Shown here: positions 1 through 5,256 of the stretch, one piece after another | Position numbering within the stretch: the first letter of the stretch is position 1 | Layout of the letters: every line of letters begins with the position of its first letter | Position numbers and translations under genes: made by a program | Notes under the pieces: model-generated | Seen by the model: the letters and a program-made list of their open reading frames with translations, nothing else | The model's database searches: none | What the model was told of the DNA's origin: nothing | Assembly: GCA_944332505.1 (NCBI GenBank) | Contig: CALVKC010000065.1 | Coordinates: 1-6,428, forward strand | From: an uncultured Bacilli bacterium | GTDB taxonomy: Bacteria > Bacillota_I > Bacilli_A > RF39 > UBA660 | Reading direction: 5' to 3' | DNA: 6,428 bases

Positions 1-1370
1 TAATCACTTACATACATTAATCCTATTTTTGCACTATATGTTGTTCCACTACTTTCTGCATTATACCATGTTTTTGGGGTTGCACTATATGTTGAATATC
101 CTCCTACATACCATGTATGCGTTGCTATTTTATTACTCCATGTTGCACTTAATCCACTTAAGTATGTTCTATTTAATGTTCCTGTATTCAATGTGCTACT
201 ACTCCATGTATTACTCTGATTTGAACTTGAACCACTCCAATAGTAATTTCCATAACTTGTTGATTTGATTAGTTTTACTTCACTACCAAATACTCCGATG
301 ATTCGGTATAAGTTATCAATTGGGCATGTGCTTGCATCACTTCCAAAGCATACATAGTTATTTGGATTTGCTCCGGCATATCTATATGAATTATCTGCTG
401 CACTATTTGCTAAACTACTTGTGTGATAATATAAACCATTTGAACCTTGAGAAGTATATTGATTTTTTATACATGTTGCTAAATTTGTCCCTGTTGTACA
501 TATATATGTTAAACTTTCTGTTTCAGCACTTGTTGTTTTTACACTTGAATCTACTCCGTTTGTATCTTTTACATATACTTTTATTGTGTATGTTGTCCCT
601 TTACTTAATCCTGTAAATGTTTTGGTATTACTGCTACTACTTGAGTATGCTCCATTATTTATTGAATAGTAATATGTTGCTACACTATTTGTTCCTCCAC
701 TTGCACTTACTCTTATACTTATTGAATTTGTTGTTGTATCTGTTACTGTTACATTATTTACTGTTGGATTTACATAAGCATTTGTTGTTACTTCTATACT
801 TTCTTCATTTGTTTCATATCCTAATGTATCTTTGGCATATACTTTAAATTTGTATGTTGTTCCATAATTTAAGTTACTAAATGTATAAGTATTACTTGTA
901 CTTTCTTCATATGATTGTCCATCATCTTTACTAAAGTAATATTTTTCTATTGGGTTTTCTCCAGCATCTGTTGTTACTGTTAAAGTTACACTATTTGTTG
1001 TTTTAGTATTTGTTACATTAGTTATCTTTGCTACATTATATTTATCAAAATAAACATAACATTTATCTGATCCACTACTTATTAATTTTACTATATTTGT
1101 TTCTCTATCATATACTAATTCTCCACCTCTTTCACAACCGGATAGTTCATTATTAAAAGCATAACCATCCCCCGGCCATGTACTAGCAGAAGATTTTTTA
1201 TAAGTTCCATCATCTTGTTCTAACATTAAAGTTAAAAACCCATTTGTATTTACATTTGGTTTTGTTTTATCATCTACTTCTTCTTTTGTTTTTGGTATTA
1301 ATAAATATACTCCTACTACTATTACTAATAATGTACTAAATGTTATTAAATTTCTTTTTTTATTTTTCAT
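1..1370 (-). CDS. Modular cell-surface protein with N-terminal membrane anchor and two FN3-like repeats (3' end outside window)
   Basis: An open frame runs from ATG 1370 to the left edge, giving 456 codons without a stop. GGTGATT (1374-1380) lies 3 nt upstream of the ATG. Residues 1-6 are basic and 7-25 form one hydrophobic segment, so the protein is probably anchored by its N terminus with the rest outside. Residues 42-110 form a small module with Cys79 and Cys104 and the string DKCYVYFDKY. Two fibronectin-III/Ig-like repeats follow (about 112-197 and 198-285). Both contain a matching strand, YGTTYKFKVYAKD and KGTTYTIKVYVKD, offset by 88 residues. From about 286 there is a Trp/Tyr/Ser/Thr-rich domain with Cys291, 300, 341 and 349, the motif LYRIIGVF, and near the break KIGLMYVSDY. 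I recall this C-terminal pattern, and the first module, from uncharacterised proteins of uncultured gut Bacillota, but cannot name a family. The ligand is unknown. It is divergent from the XRE gene, and the base use gives no sign of recent transfer. Confidence 0.85.
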   Translation of the reverse strand, partial: MKNKKRNLITFSTLLVIVVGVYLLIPKTKEEVDDKTKPNVNTNGFLTLMLEQDDGTYKKSSASTWPGDGYAFNNELSGCERGGELVYDRETNIVKLISSGSDKCYVYFDKYNVAKITNVTNTKTTNSVTLTVTTDAGENPIEKYYFSKDDGQSYEESTSNTYTFSNLNYGTTYKFKVYAKDTLGYETNEESIEVTTNAYVNPTVNNVTVTDTTTNSISIRVSASGGTNSVATYYYSINNGAYSSSSSNTKTFTGLSKGTTYTIKVYVKDTNGVDSSVKTTSAETESLTYICTTGTNLATCIKNQYTSQGSNGLYYHTSSLANSAADNSYRYAGANPNNYVCFGSDASTCPIDNLYRIIGVFGSEVKLIKSTSYGNYYWSGSSSNQSNTWSSSTLNTGTLNRTYLSGLSATWSNKIATHTWYVGGYSTYSATPKTWYNAESSGTTYSAKIGLMYVSD

Positions 1371-1373
1371 ATT

Positions 1374-1380
1374 AATCACC
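1374..1380 (-). promoter_or_regulatory. Ribosome binding site of the surface protein gene
   Basis: GGTGATT, 3 nt before ATG 1370. It matches the 3' end of the anti-SD (UCACC). It fixes the start of a gene that is open at its other end. Confidence 0.6.
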
Positions 1381-1392
1381 AATTATATTTTA

Positions 1393-1408
1393 TAATTATT
1401 AATAATTA
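1393..1408. repeat. 16-bp perfect A/T-only palindrome in the surface-gene leader
   Basis: TAATTATT followed by AATAATTA is a perfect 16-bp palindrome, and AATAATTA is repeated directly at 1409-1416. It lies in a stretch from 1381 to 1422 made only of A and T, between the candidate promoter and the ribosome binding site of the surface gene. It could be a protein-binding site, or chance structure in a sequence of such simple composition. Confidence 0.4.
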
Positions 1409-1412
1409 AATA

Positions 1413-1440
1413 ATTATTTTTACATCTAATAAGAAGTAAA
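1413..1440 (-). promoter_or_regulatory. Candidate promoter of the surface protein gene
   Basis: On the minus strand TTTACT (1435-1440, 4/6 to the -35 consensus) and AATAAT (1413-1418, 5/6 to the -10 consensus) are 16 bp apart. The left arm of the large inverted repeat lies inside the spacer. A protein bound there would block this promoter. In such AT-rich DNA the match is weak evidence. Confidence 0.3.
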
Positions 1441-1463
1441 TGCATTACATTTAATTAGATGTA
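1421..1463. repeat. Inverted repeat in the divergent XRE/surface-protein control region, candidate operator
   Basis: The outer arms TACATCTAAT (1421-1430) and ATTAGATGTA (1454-1463) are perfect complements. Inside them TAAATG (1437-1442) pairs with CATTTA (1448-1453), and the left side has a 6-nt bulge AAGAAG. The centre also holds the palindrome AATGCATT (1439-1446). In total 16 bp of arm are matched. Its position between a small XRE regulator and its divergent neighbour is the usual place for an autoregulatory operator. Binding by the XRE protein is an inference. Confidence 0.55.
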
Positions 1464-1489
1464 TAAGAAAATATGTTTAGTGATTAATA

Positions 1490-1720
1490 ATGTATATAAA
1501 TAGATTAAAAGAAATAAGAGAAGATAAATCTTTAACTCAAAGTGATATTGCTAAAGTATTAAATACTACTCAACAACAATATTCTAAATATGAATTAGGT
1601 ATACAAATTATTCCCTTAGAAAAGATTAATATTTTAGCAAACTTTTATAATACTTCAATTGATTATTTAGTTGGAAGGACAGATATTAGGAAACCATATC
1701 CTAAATCAATATTAAATTAA
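1490..1720 (+). CDS. Small XRE-family (HTH_3) transcriptional regulator
   Basis: This 76-aa cytoplasmic protein is almost entirely one Cro/C1-type helix-turn-helix domain (about residues 2-61). It starts with INRLKEIRED. Helices 2 and 3 lie around LTQSDIAKVLNTTQQQYSKYE (residues 15-35), and the domain ends in the usual IPLEKINILANFYNTSIDYLVGR pattern (41-63). A short basic tail follows. There is no second domain for a ligand, peptidase or toxin. The start is ATG 1490, with a weak AGTGAT SD at 1479-1484. It is the only convincing plus-strand gene. It is divergent from the surface protein and convergent with the kinase. Likely role: DNA-binding repressor acting on its own promoter and possibly on the surface gene, through the inverted repeat upstream. 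An antitoxin or phage-type role is possible, but no partner toxin or phage gene is visible. Confidence 0.9.
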   Translation: MYINRLKEIREDKSLTQSDIAKVLNTTQQQYSKYELGIQIIPLEKINILANFYNTSIDYLVGRTDIRKPYPKSILN

Positions 1721-1723
1721 TAT

Positions 1724-1738
1724 ATGACATTTTGTCAT
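1724..1738 (+). repeat. Short hairpin or dyad just after the XRE gene
   Basis: ATGACA and TGTCAT are perfect 6-bp arms around a TTT loop, starting 4 nt after the XRE stop codon. No T-run follows, so it is a poor terminator by itself. It may shield the 3' end of the mRNA or be a small protein-binding dyad. Confidence 0.35.
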
Positions 1739-1787
1739 GTATTTTGTTAATTCCGCCAAAAAAGGCCATTTTTGTCTGAATTTTTTT

Positions 1788-1823
1788 AATATCGTCAAAA
1801 ATTCTGTTTTTTGACGATATTTT
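1788..1823 (+). terminator. 14-bp stem-loop, likely terminator or 3' end of the XRE transcript
   Basis: AATATCGTCAAAAA (1788-1801) and TTTTTGACGATATT (1808-1821) are perfect complements around a 6-nt loop. The right arm ends in T's (to 1823), giving only a short U-tract for plus-strand transcription. On the minus strand an A-run would follow, so it cannot terminate the kinase operon. The stem is long but A/T-rich, so efficiency is uncertain. Confidence 0.5.
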
Positions 1824-1834
1824 AATCTAAAAAC

Positions 1835-1863
1835 AAAAAGGAAGAATTAATCGTCTTCCTTTT
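1835..1863 (-). terminator. Intrinsic terminator of the two-component operon, probably bidirectional
   Basis: A perfect 10-bp stem, AAAAGGAAGA (1836-1845) with TCTTCCTTTT (1854-1863), closes an 8-nt loop. On the minus strand the stem is followed by a strong U-tract, TTTTTGTTTTT (down to about 1829). In the plus direction it has TTTT within the stem base. It lies about 150 bp past the kinase stop and about 115 bp past the XRE stop, between convergent genes. Confidence 0.75.
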
Positions 1864-2010
1864 AAAAAGTGTGAGTTTTGAGTTTATATGTTAATTGTGT
1901 ATAGTTTGTAATATTGTATTACTTTTTTCTAACTTATTGGCATCCCTCCTTTATTACATTTTAATCATACTAAAGGATTATGAAGTTTTTGTGTTGGATG
2001 TATGAAATAA
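1864..2010. other. 3' untranslated region of the kinase operon, no supported gene
   Basis: This is the spacer between the kinase stop and its terminator. It holds a weak 6-bp hairpin, GTAATA/TATTAC (1908-1922), followed by T6 in the plus direction. It could act as a back-up terminator for the XRE transcript. It also holds a minus-strand AAAGGAGGG (1944-1952) next to ATG 1943, which opens only a 4-codon frame. I see no RNA gene or longer coding frame here. Confidence 0.5.
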
Positions 2011-3396
2011 TTATATTTTAATTTTAAAATAGAATGTTGAGCCTTTTTTTAACACTGATTTGACACCATATTCAAAGTCATGTAATTCTAATATTTGTTT
2101 TACTATTGATAATCCTAATCCTGTGGATACAACATTTCTTTGATGTTTTTTATCACTTTTATAATATTTATCCCATATATATGGTATTTCTTCTTCTTTT
2201 ATTCCCTTTCCAGTATCAATTATTTCTACTAAATAACTTCTTTTTTGTTTGGTGACTCTAATTGTAACTTGTTTGTCATCTCCAGTATAGTTTATTGCAT
2301 TGTTAATTAAATTATATATAACTTGATTAATTTTTTTCTTGTCTGCTTTTATCCATATCTCTTCAGGCATTTCAACATTAAATGTGTATTGTTCTGTTTC
2401 TTTTATTATTTGATATCTATTTATAATTGATTTTATTTCTTCCGCTAAGTTAAATTTTTCTAATTTTAATGTATCAGCATTAGATTGCATTTTTGATAAA
2501 TCTAATATATCATTAACTAATACTGTAAGTCTATCTGTTTCATCTACTATAATATCTAAGTGTTCATTCATTTTCTTTCTATCTTTATATGAAATATCTT
2601 TAATCATTTCAGCATAAGCTTTAATCATTGTTAATGGGGTTTTTAAATCATGTGAAACATTAGCCATTAAATCTCTTCTAAGTTCATCCGTTTTAGCCAT
2701 TTCTTTTTGAGCCTGAGTTAGCGTTTGAGCAAGTTCATCTATTTCTTTAATTCCTGATTCTTTAAATTCAACATTGTAATTGCCATTTCCTAATTTTTTT
2801 GCTTTTTTAGTTATTTCTGCAATTGGATCTGTTAGTTTAGTAGATAAAAATATTGATATTGTTACTGCTACAAAAATACCTAAAAAACATACATACATAA
2901 GTTGTTGTTTAATTATTAATGTAAAATCAGATATATCTTCTAGATTGGAATATAAAAATGTATATTGATTGTTGTTTTTTAAACCATATAATAATGCCGC
3001 AACTTGTTTGTCATCATTAACAAATTGATATGCTTTAAAATCAGCATCAGCATTAATAAAATTAACCATTAATTCTTGCACTTTAGTGTTTTCGTTCTTT
3101 AAAGCACAACCTTTCATATTTGTATTATAACTACTATATTTACCATAGTCATCTATTACTAATATGCATACTTCATTTTGATATGATATGTCTTGTAATA
3201 AACTATCTAATTCATTTTCATTAGCATCTTTTATTGATGCTACAATATTGTCCATATTTGATATTTGTTCTTTTTCATAATAAAAATCGAATATCCATGC
3301 TTGACATATCCATAATAGTAAAATTATTACAACATTAAAAACAAGCAAATATATTAATGTCTTTGCTTGAATACTAGTCTTTCTTTTTTTCTTCAT
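2011..3396 (-). CDS. Membrane sensor histidine kinase (HAMP-HisKA-HATPase_c)
   Basis: This kinase autophosphorylates on His and passes the phosphate to the overlapping response regulator. In 461-aa numbering it has TM1 at about 13-35, an extracytoplasmic sensor region at 36-165 and TM2 at about 166-184. HAMP follows (185-238, starting LTDPIAEITKKAKKLGNGNY), then the dimerisation/phosphoacceptor helix with His249 in NVSHDLKTPL. The ATPase domain shows the N box (Asn362 in YNLINNAINYT), G1 box DTGKGI (from Asp394), F-like box IWDKYY and G2 box TGLGLSIVKQ. All catalytic motifs look intact. The sensor region has one Cys pair (Cys77, Cys97) around a short DDYGKYSS turn, suggesting a PAS-like fold with a disulphide; its signal is unknown. 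ATG 3396 is chosen. An in-frame TTG at 3402 would add two residues, and neither start has a good SD. The gene overlaps the regulator by 23 nt, so translation is probably coupled. Overall order resembles VanS/PhoR-type kinases, but no specific orthologue is claimed. Confidence 0.93.
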   Translation of the reverse strand: MKKKRKTSIQAKTLIYLLVFNVVIILLLWICQAWIFDFYYEKEQISNMDNIVASIKDANENELDSLLQDISYQNEVCILVIDDYGKYSSYNTNMKGCALKNENTKVQELMVNFINADADFKAYQFVNDDKQVAALLYGLKNNNQYTFLYSNLEDISDFTLIIKQQLMYVCFLGIFVAVTISIFLSTKLTDPIAEITKKAKKLGNGNYNVEFKESGIKEIDELAQTLTQAQKEMAKTDELRRDLMANVSHDLKTPLTMIKAYAEMIKDISYKDRKKMNEHLDIIVDETDRLTVLVNDILDLSKMQSNADTLKLEKFNLAEEIKSIINRYQIIKETEQYTFNVEMPEEIWIKADKKKINQVIYNLINNAINYTGDDKQVTIRVTKQKRSYLVEIIDTGKGIKEEEIPYIWDKYYKSDKKHQRNVVSTGLGLSIVKQILELHDFEYGVKSVLKKGSTFYFKIKI

Positions 3397-4048
3397 ATTC
3401 AAACTTATATCCCATTCCCCGAACCGTTACTATCATATTTTTATACTTTCCTAAATGCTTTCTCAAAGTTTTTACATGTGTATCTATAGTTCTATCATCA
3501 CCATAAAAATCATAACCCCATATGTTACTTAATAAATTTTCACGTGATAATGCTATGTTCTTGTTATCAATAAAATATTTTAATAAATCGTATTCTTTGG
3601 GTGTTAAATAAATCTTTTTGTTATCTATGTATACATCATGAGCAATGTTATCTAATTTTATTCCTGCAATTTGATATATATCTTCTTTGGTTTCTTTTCT
3701 TTTAGTTATTGCTTTAATTCTTGCTACTAATTCTTTTGGACTAAATGGTTTTGTAACATAATCATCTATTCCTAAATCAAATCCTATTAATTTGTCGTAT
3801 TCTTCTCCCCTAGCAGATAGCATAATAAATGGTACATCTTTTATCTTTTTTATTTCTCGACATGCTGTATAACCATCCATTTTAGGCATCATAATATCCA
3901 TAATAATTATATCAAAATCATTATTTTTTACTTTTTCAATAGCATCTTCACCATTTTCGGCTTCAATAACTTTCATTTTTTCTAATAATAGATATTCTTT
4001 TATAACATCTCTTATTAGCTTTTCATCATCTACTACTAAAACATTCAT
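3374..4048 (-). CDS. OmpR/PhoB-family response regulator
   Basis: This 224-aa transcription factor has a receiver domain at residues 1-115. It shows the acidic pair Asp7-Asp8, phosphoacceptor Asp51 in IIIMDIMMPKMDG, Ser78 in the Thr/Ser switch position, Tyr97 and conserved Lys100 in DDYVTKPFSPKEL. A short linker leads to a winged-helix DNA-binding domain (about 125-218). Its recognition helix is around DDRTIDTHVKTLRKHLG (184-200), and its wing is VTVRGMGYKF. Length and residue set are those of a complete, functional regulator. The start at ATG 4048 is fixed by GGTGATG at 4051-4057. The kinase gene begins inside its last codons, so the two are a matched pair. It follows the unknown 132-aa gene by 50 bp on the same strand and is probably co-transcribed with it. 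Targets are not known. Autoregulation is possible but no clear tandem direct-repeat box was seen. Confidence 0.95.
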   Translation of the reverse strand: MNVLVVDDEKLIRDVIKEYLLLEKMKVIEAENGEDAIEKVKNNDFDIIIMDIMMPKMDGYTACREIKKIKDVPFIMLSARGEEYDKLIGFDLGIDDYVTKPFSPKELVARIKAITKRKETKEDIYQIAGIKLDNIAHDVYIDNKKIYLTPKEYDLLKYFIDNKNIALSRENLLSNIWGYDFYGDDRTIDTHVKTLRKHLGKYKNMIVTVRGMGYKFEYEEKKKD

Positions 4049-4050
4049 AA

Positions 4051-4057
4051 CATCACC
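4051..4057 (-). promoter_or_regulatory. Ribosome binding site of the response regulator
   Basis: GGTGATG lies 2 nt before ATG 4048 on the minus strand. A TATAAT (4065-4070) lies 7 nt further upstream but has no convincing -35 partner. Any internal promoter here would therefore be weak and give almost no leader. Confidence 0.5.
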
Positions 4058-4098
4058 AAATCTTATTATATATTCTAATTGTGAAATTGATATGAAAT

Positions 4099-4497
4099 TT
4101 ATCTACTTACTTTTTCAGTATTAAATAAAGCAATACTTTTTATTGCTACTGGATTTTTTCCCATTTTACATATATTTGTTATATCACTTTCATTTAATAT
4201 ATATTTATCAATTGAATAGATACTTTCATTATAACCATTCATTAATATAGTATATATTTCTGTATTTATATCATCAATTGTTTCTATTTCCGAAGAAAAT
4301 GTAAGTGTTTTACTATCTACAGCTAGCATTCCTCTTGCTATTATTTTTCCTTCTCTATCTTTTCTAAATGATATTGTTATTATTTCACCATTTTGTAATA
4401 TGTTTAAATTACTAATTAAATACTTATAATAATCTTCTTCATGTTGATCTAACATATAATATGAGTTGTTCTGCTCACCTATTTTTTTTGCGTCCAT
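4099..4497 (-). CDS. Unrecognised 132-aa protein at the head of the two-component operon
   Basis: I do not recognise this protein. It has no signal peptide or membrane segment, so it is probably cytoplasmic. It is rich in Ile, Asn, Tyr, Asp and Glu. An N-terminal acidic helix (about residues 17-33, DQHEEDYYKYLISNL) is followed by a likely beta-hairpin region (about 36-70) that includes GEIITISFRKDREGKIIARG. A helix around IDDINTEIYTILMNGY comes next, then a final strand-like KNPVAIKSIALF. One Cys (110) is present. The start at ATG 4497 is supported by AGGTGAG (4507-4513). A strong promoter lies directly upstream, and the response regulator follows after 50 bp. Its position suggests it is made with the two-component pair and may modulate or respond to it. 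That is inferred from context only; it could simply be an independent housekeeping gene. Confidence 0.8.
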   Translation of the reverse strand: MDAKKIGEQNNSYYMLDQHEEDYYKYLISNLNILQNGEIITISFRKDREGKIIARGMLAVDSKTLTFSSEIETIDDINTEIYTILMNGYNESIYSIDKYILNESDITNICKMGKNPVAIKSIALFNTEKVSR

Positions 4498-4519
4498 TTA
4501 AATTTTCTCACCTGTATTA

Positions 4520-4548
4520 ATTATATCAAATTATTCATTTTTATTCAA
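4520..4548 (-). promoter_or_regulatory. Sigma-A-type promoter of the 132-aa gene / two-component operon
   Basis: On the minus strand TTGAAT (4543-4548) and a perfect TATAAT (4520-4525) are separated by exactly 17 bp. The expected transcription start is near 4513, right at the AGGTGAG ribosome binding site. The leader would therefore be very short, about 16 nt. It lies just after the terminator of the upstream operon, as expected for a new transcription unit. Confidence 0.75.
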
Positions 4549-4551
4549 TTT

Positions 4552-4576
4552 AAAAAGGCTCCATAATCGGAGTCTT
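4552..4576 (-). terminator. Intrinsic terminator of the YtxG/YtxH-like operon
   Basis: On the minus strand AAGACTCC (4576-4569) and GGAGCCTT (4562-4555) form an 8-position stem with one A-C mismatch and a 6-nt loop. The T-run continues to 4552. The stem begins inside the stop codon of the YtxH-like gene. The stem is G/C-rich for this sequence, so this is a convincing operon end. Confidence 0.8.
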
Positions 4577-4976
4577 ATTCTTCTTCTAGTTTATCAACTA
4601 TTTTCTTTAATGCATTTGCTGTTGTTTCTTTTAATTCCTTAGTTGTTTTTTCTAATACCGGTGTTCCTTTTTCAACTGCTAATTTATATAGATCTTCAGC
4701 CTTTTTTTGGATTTTCTTAGCTTTTTGTTTAGCTATTTTTAGTACTTTTTCTTTATCTAAGTCTTTTAGTTCTTTTTGTATTTCATCTACTTTTTTTAGT
4801 ATCATTTTTTTTACATCTTCAGCTTTTAATGTCTTTGCTTGTTCAATAATTTCATCTAACTTTTTCTTAATGTCTGCTCTTGTTTCTTTACCAGACTTTG
4901 GAGCAAATAAAACTCCTAGTCCTGCTCCAACTAAAGCCCCCGCCACAAATTTAGAAATACCACTATTTTTCTTCAT
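4575..4976 (-). CDS. YtxH-like membrane-anchored helical protein
   Basis: This 133-aa protein has a short basic start, a Gly/Ala-rich membrane segment (about residues 9-27, with VAGALVGAGLGVLFAP) and the signature APKSGKETR right after it (26-34). That signature is typical of the YtxH family (PF12732). The rest (35-133) is a long Lys/Glu-rich amphipathic or coiled-coil helix with few breaks. It ends in ANALKKIVDKLEEE. In Bacillus, ytxH sits in the ytxGHJ stress-induced operon; the exact molecular role is not established. ATG 4976 is preferred, because AAGGATGAT then lies at normal SD distance. ATG 4982 would directly abut the AAGG. The gene overlaps the DUF948-like gene by 14 nt and is the last of its operon, ending in a terminator. 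The length is ordinary for the family. Confidence 0.85.
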   Translation of the reverse strand: MKKNSGISKFVAGALVGAGLGVLFAPKSGKETRADIKKKLDEIIEQAKTLKAEDVKKMILKKVDEIQKELKDLDKEKVLKIAKQKAKKIQKKAEDLYKLAVEKGTPVLEKTTKELKETTANALKKIVDKLEEE

Positions 4977-5256
4977 AATCATCCTTCTTTCTATTTTTTC
5001 TAAATAATAATTTACTAACTACTGAACCAACTACATCAACTACTCTATCTGTAAATGCTGCAATCTTATCAGTTGTAAAATCTATTAAGTTAAATACATT
5101 GTTTAATGATTCTACTTTTTCATTTACATTGTCAACTACTTTTTCAACTTTGTTCATTGTTATTATAGTTTTTATTCCTAAAATTATGCCTACTACTAAT
5201 AATATTATTAACAATATATAAATAACTAATGGTAAAAAAGTTAACCAAAATTCCAC
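4963..5256 (-). CDS. DUF948-like (YtxG-like) single-pass membrane protein
   Basis: This 97-aa protein has one strongly hydrophobic segment (about residues 7-31, with LVIYILLIILLVVGIILG) close to the N terminus. A helical region with spaced hydrophobics follows (VEKVVDNVNEKVESLNNVF), typical of DUF948 (PF06103). A second hydrophobic patch is at DRVVDVVGSVVSKLLF, and the tail is very basic then acidic. The start is GTG 5256, which shares its G with the TAG of the preceding gene. GGTGAT 5 nt upstream supports it, so translation is coupled. It is immediately followed by the YtxH-like gene with overlap. The DUF948-YtxH pairing is a known arrangement in Bacillota, which strengthens both calls. The molecular role is not known. 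Most residues probably lie on the cytoplasmic side, though orientation is not certain. Confidence 0.75.
   Translation of the reverse strand: MEFWLTFLPLVIYILLIILLVVGIILGIKTIITMNKVEKVVDNVNEKVESLNNVFNLIDFTTDKIAAFTDRVVDVVGSVVSKLLFRKNRKKDDYEEK

Noticed and set aside
29..847. Three plus-strand open frames (29-268, 320-616, 617-847) rich in Leu, His and Tyr
   Set aside because: They lie opposite a continuous minus-strand coding frame with clear domain motifs. Their composition is the expected antisense of Thr/Asn/Ser/Tyr codons, and none has a plausible SD.
1382..1387. Minus-strand TATAAT directly before the surface-gene ribosome binding site
   Set aside because: Only one base separates it from GGTGATT, so transcription would begin inside or after the SD. 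It lies in A/T-only DNA where the hexamer is expected by chance.
1490..1720. XRE protein as the antitoxin of a toxin-antitoxin pair or a prophage repressor
   Set aside because: No toxin-like frame adjoins it (the downstream 290 bp are non-coding), and no phage or integrase gene is visible.
1980..2021. 13-codon plus-strand frame (MKFLCWMYEIIIF) preceded by AAAGG
   Set aside because: Very short, runs into the 3' end of the kinase gene, and nothing downstream suggests a leader peptide or toxin.
2780..2968. Plus-strand open frame of 62 codons
   Set aside because: It lies entirely antisense to the HAMP/TM2 region of the kinase; the composition is antisense-like.
3397..3402. TTG 3402 as the start of the kinase
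   Set aside because: ATG 3396 lies two codons later in the same frame. Neither has a good SD, and ATG is more likely. The difference is two residues.
4065..4070. TATAAT upstream of the response regulator as a separate promoter
   Set aside because: At 16-18 bp spacing the best -35 match is 3/6, there is no extended -10 TG, and the start would fall on the SD. Kept only as a weak possibility.
4049..4098. Riboswitch or attenuator between the 132-aa gene and the regulator
   Set aside because: Only 50 bp, with no stable stem or T-run; too short for a known riboswitch class.
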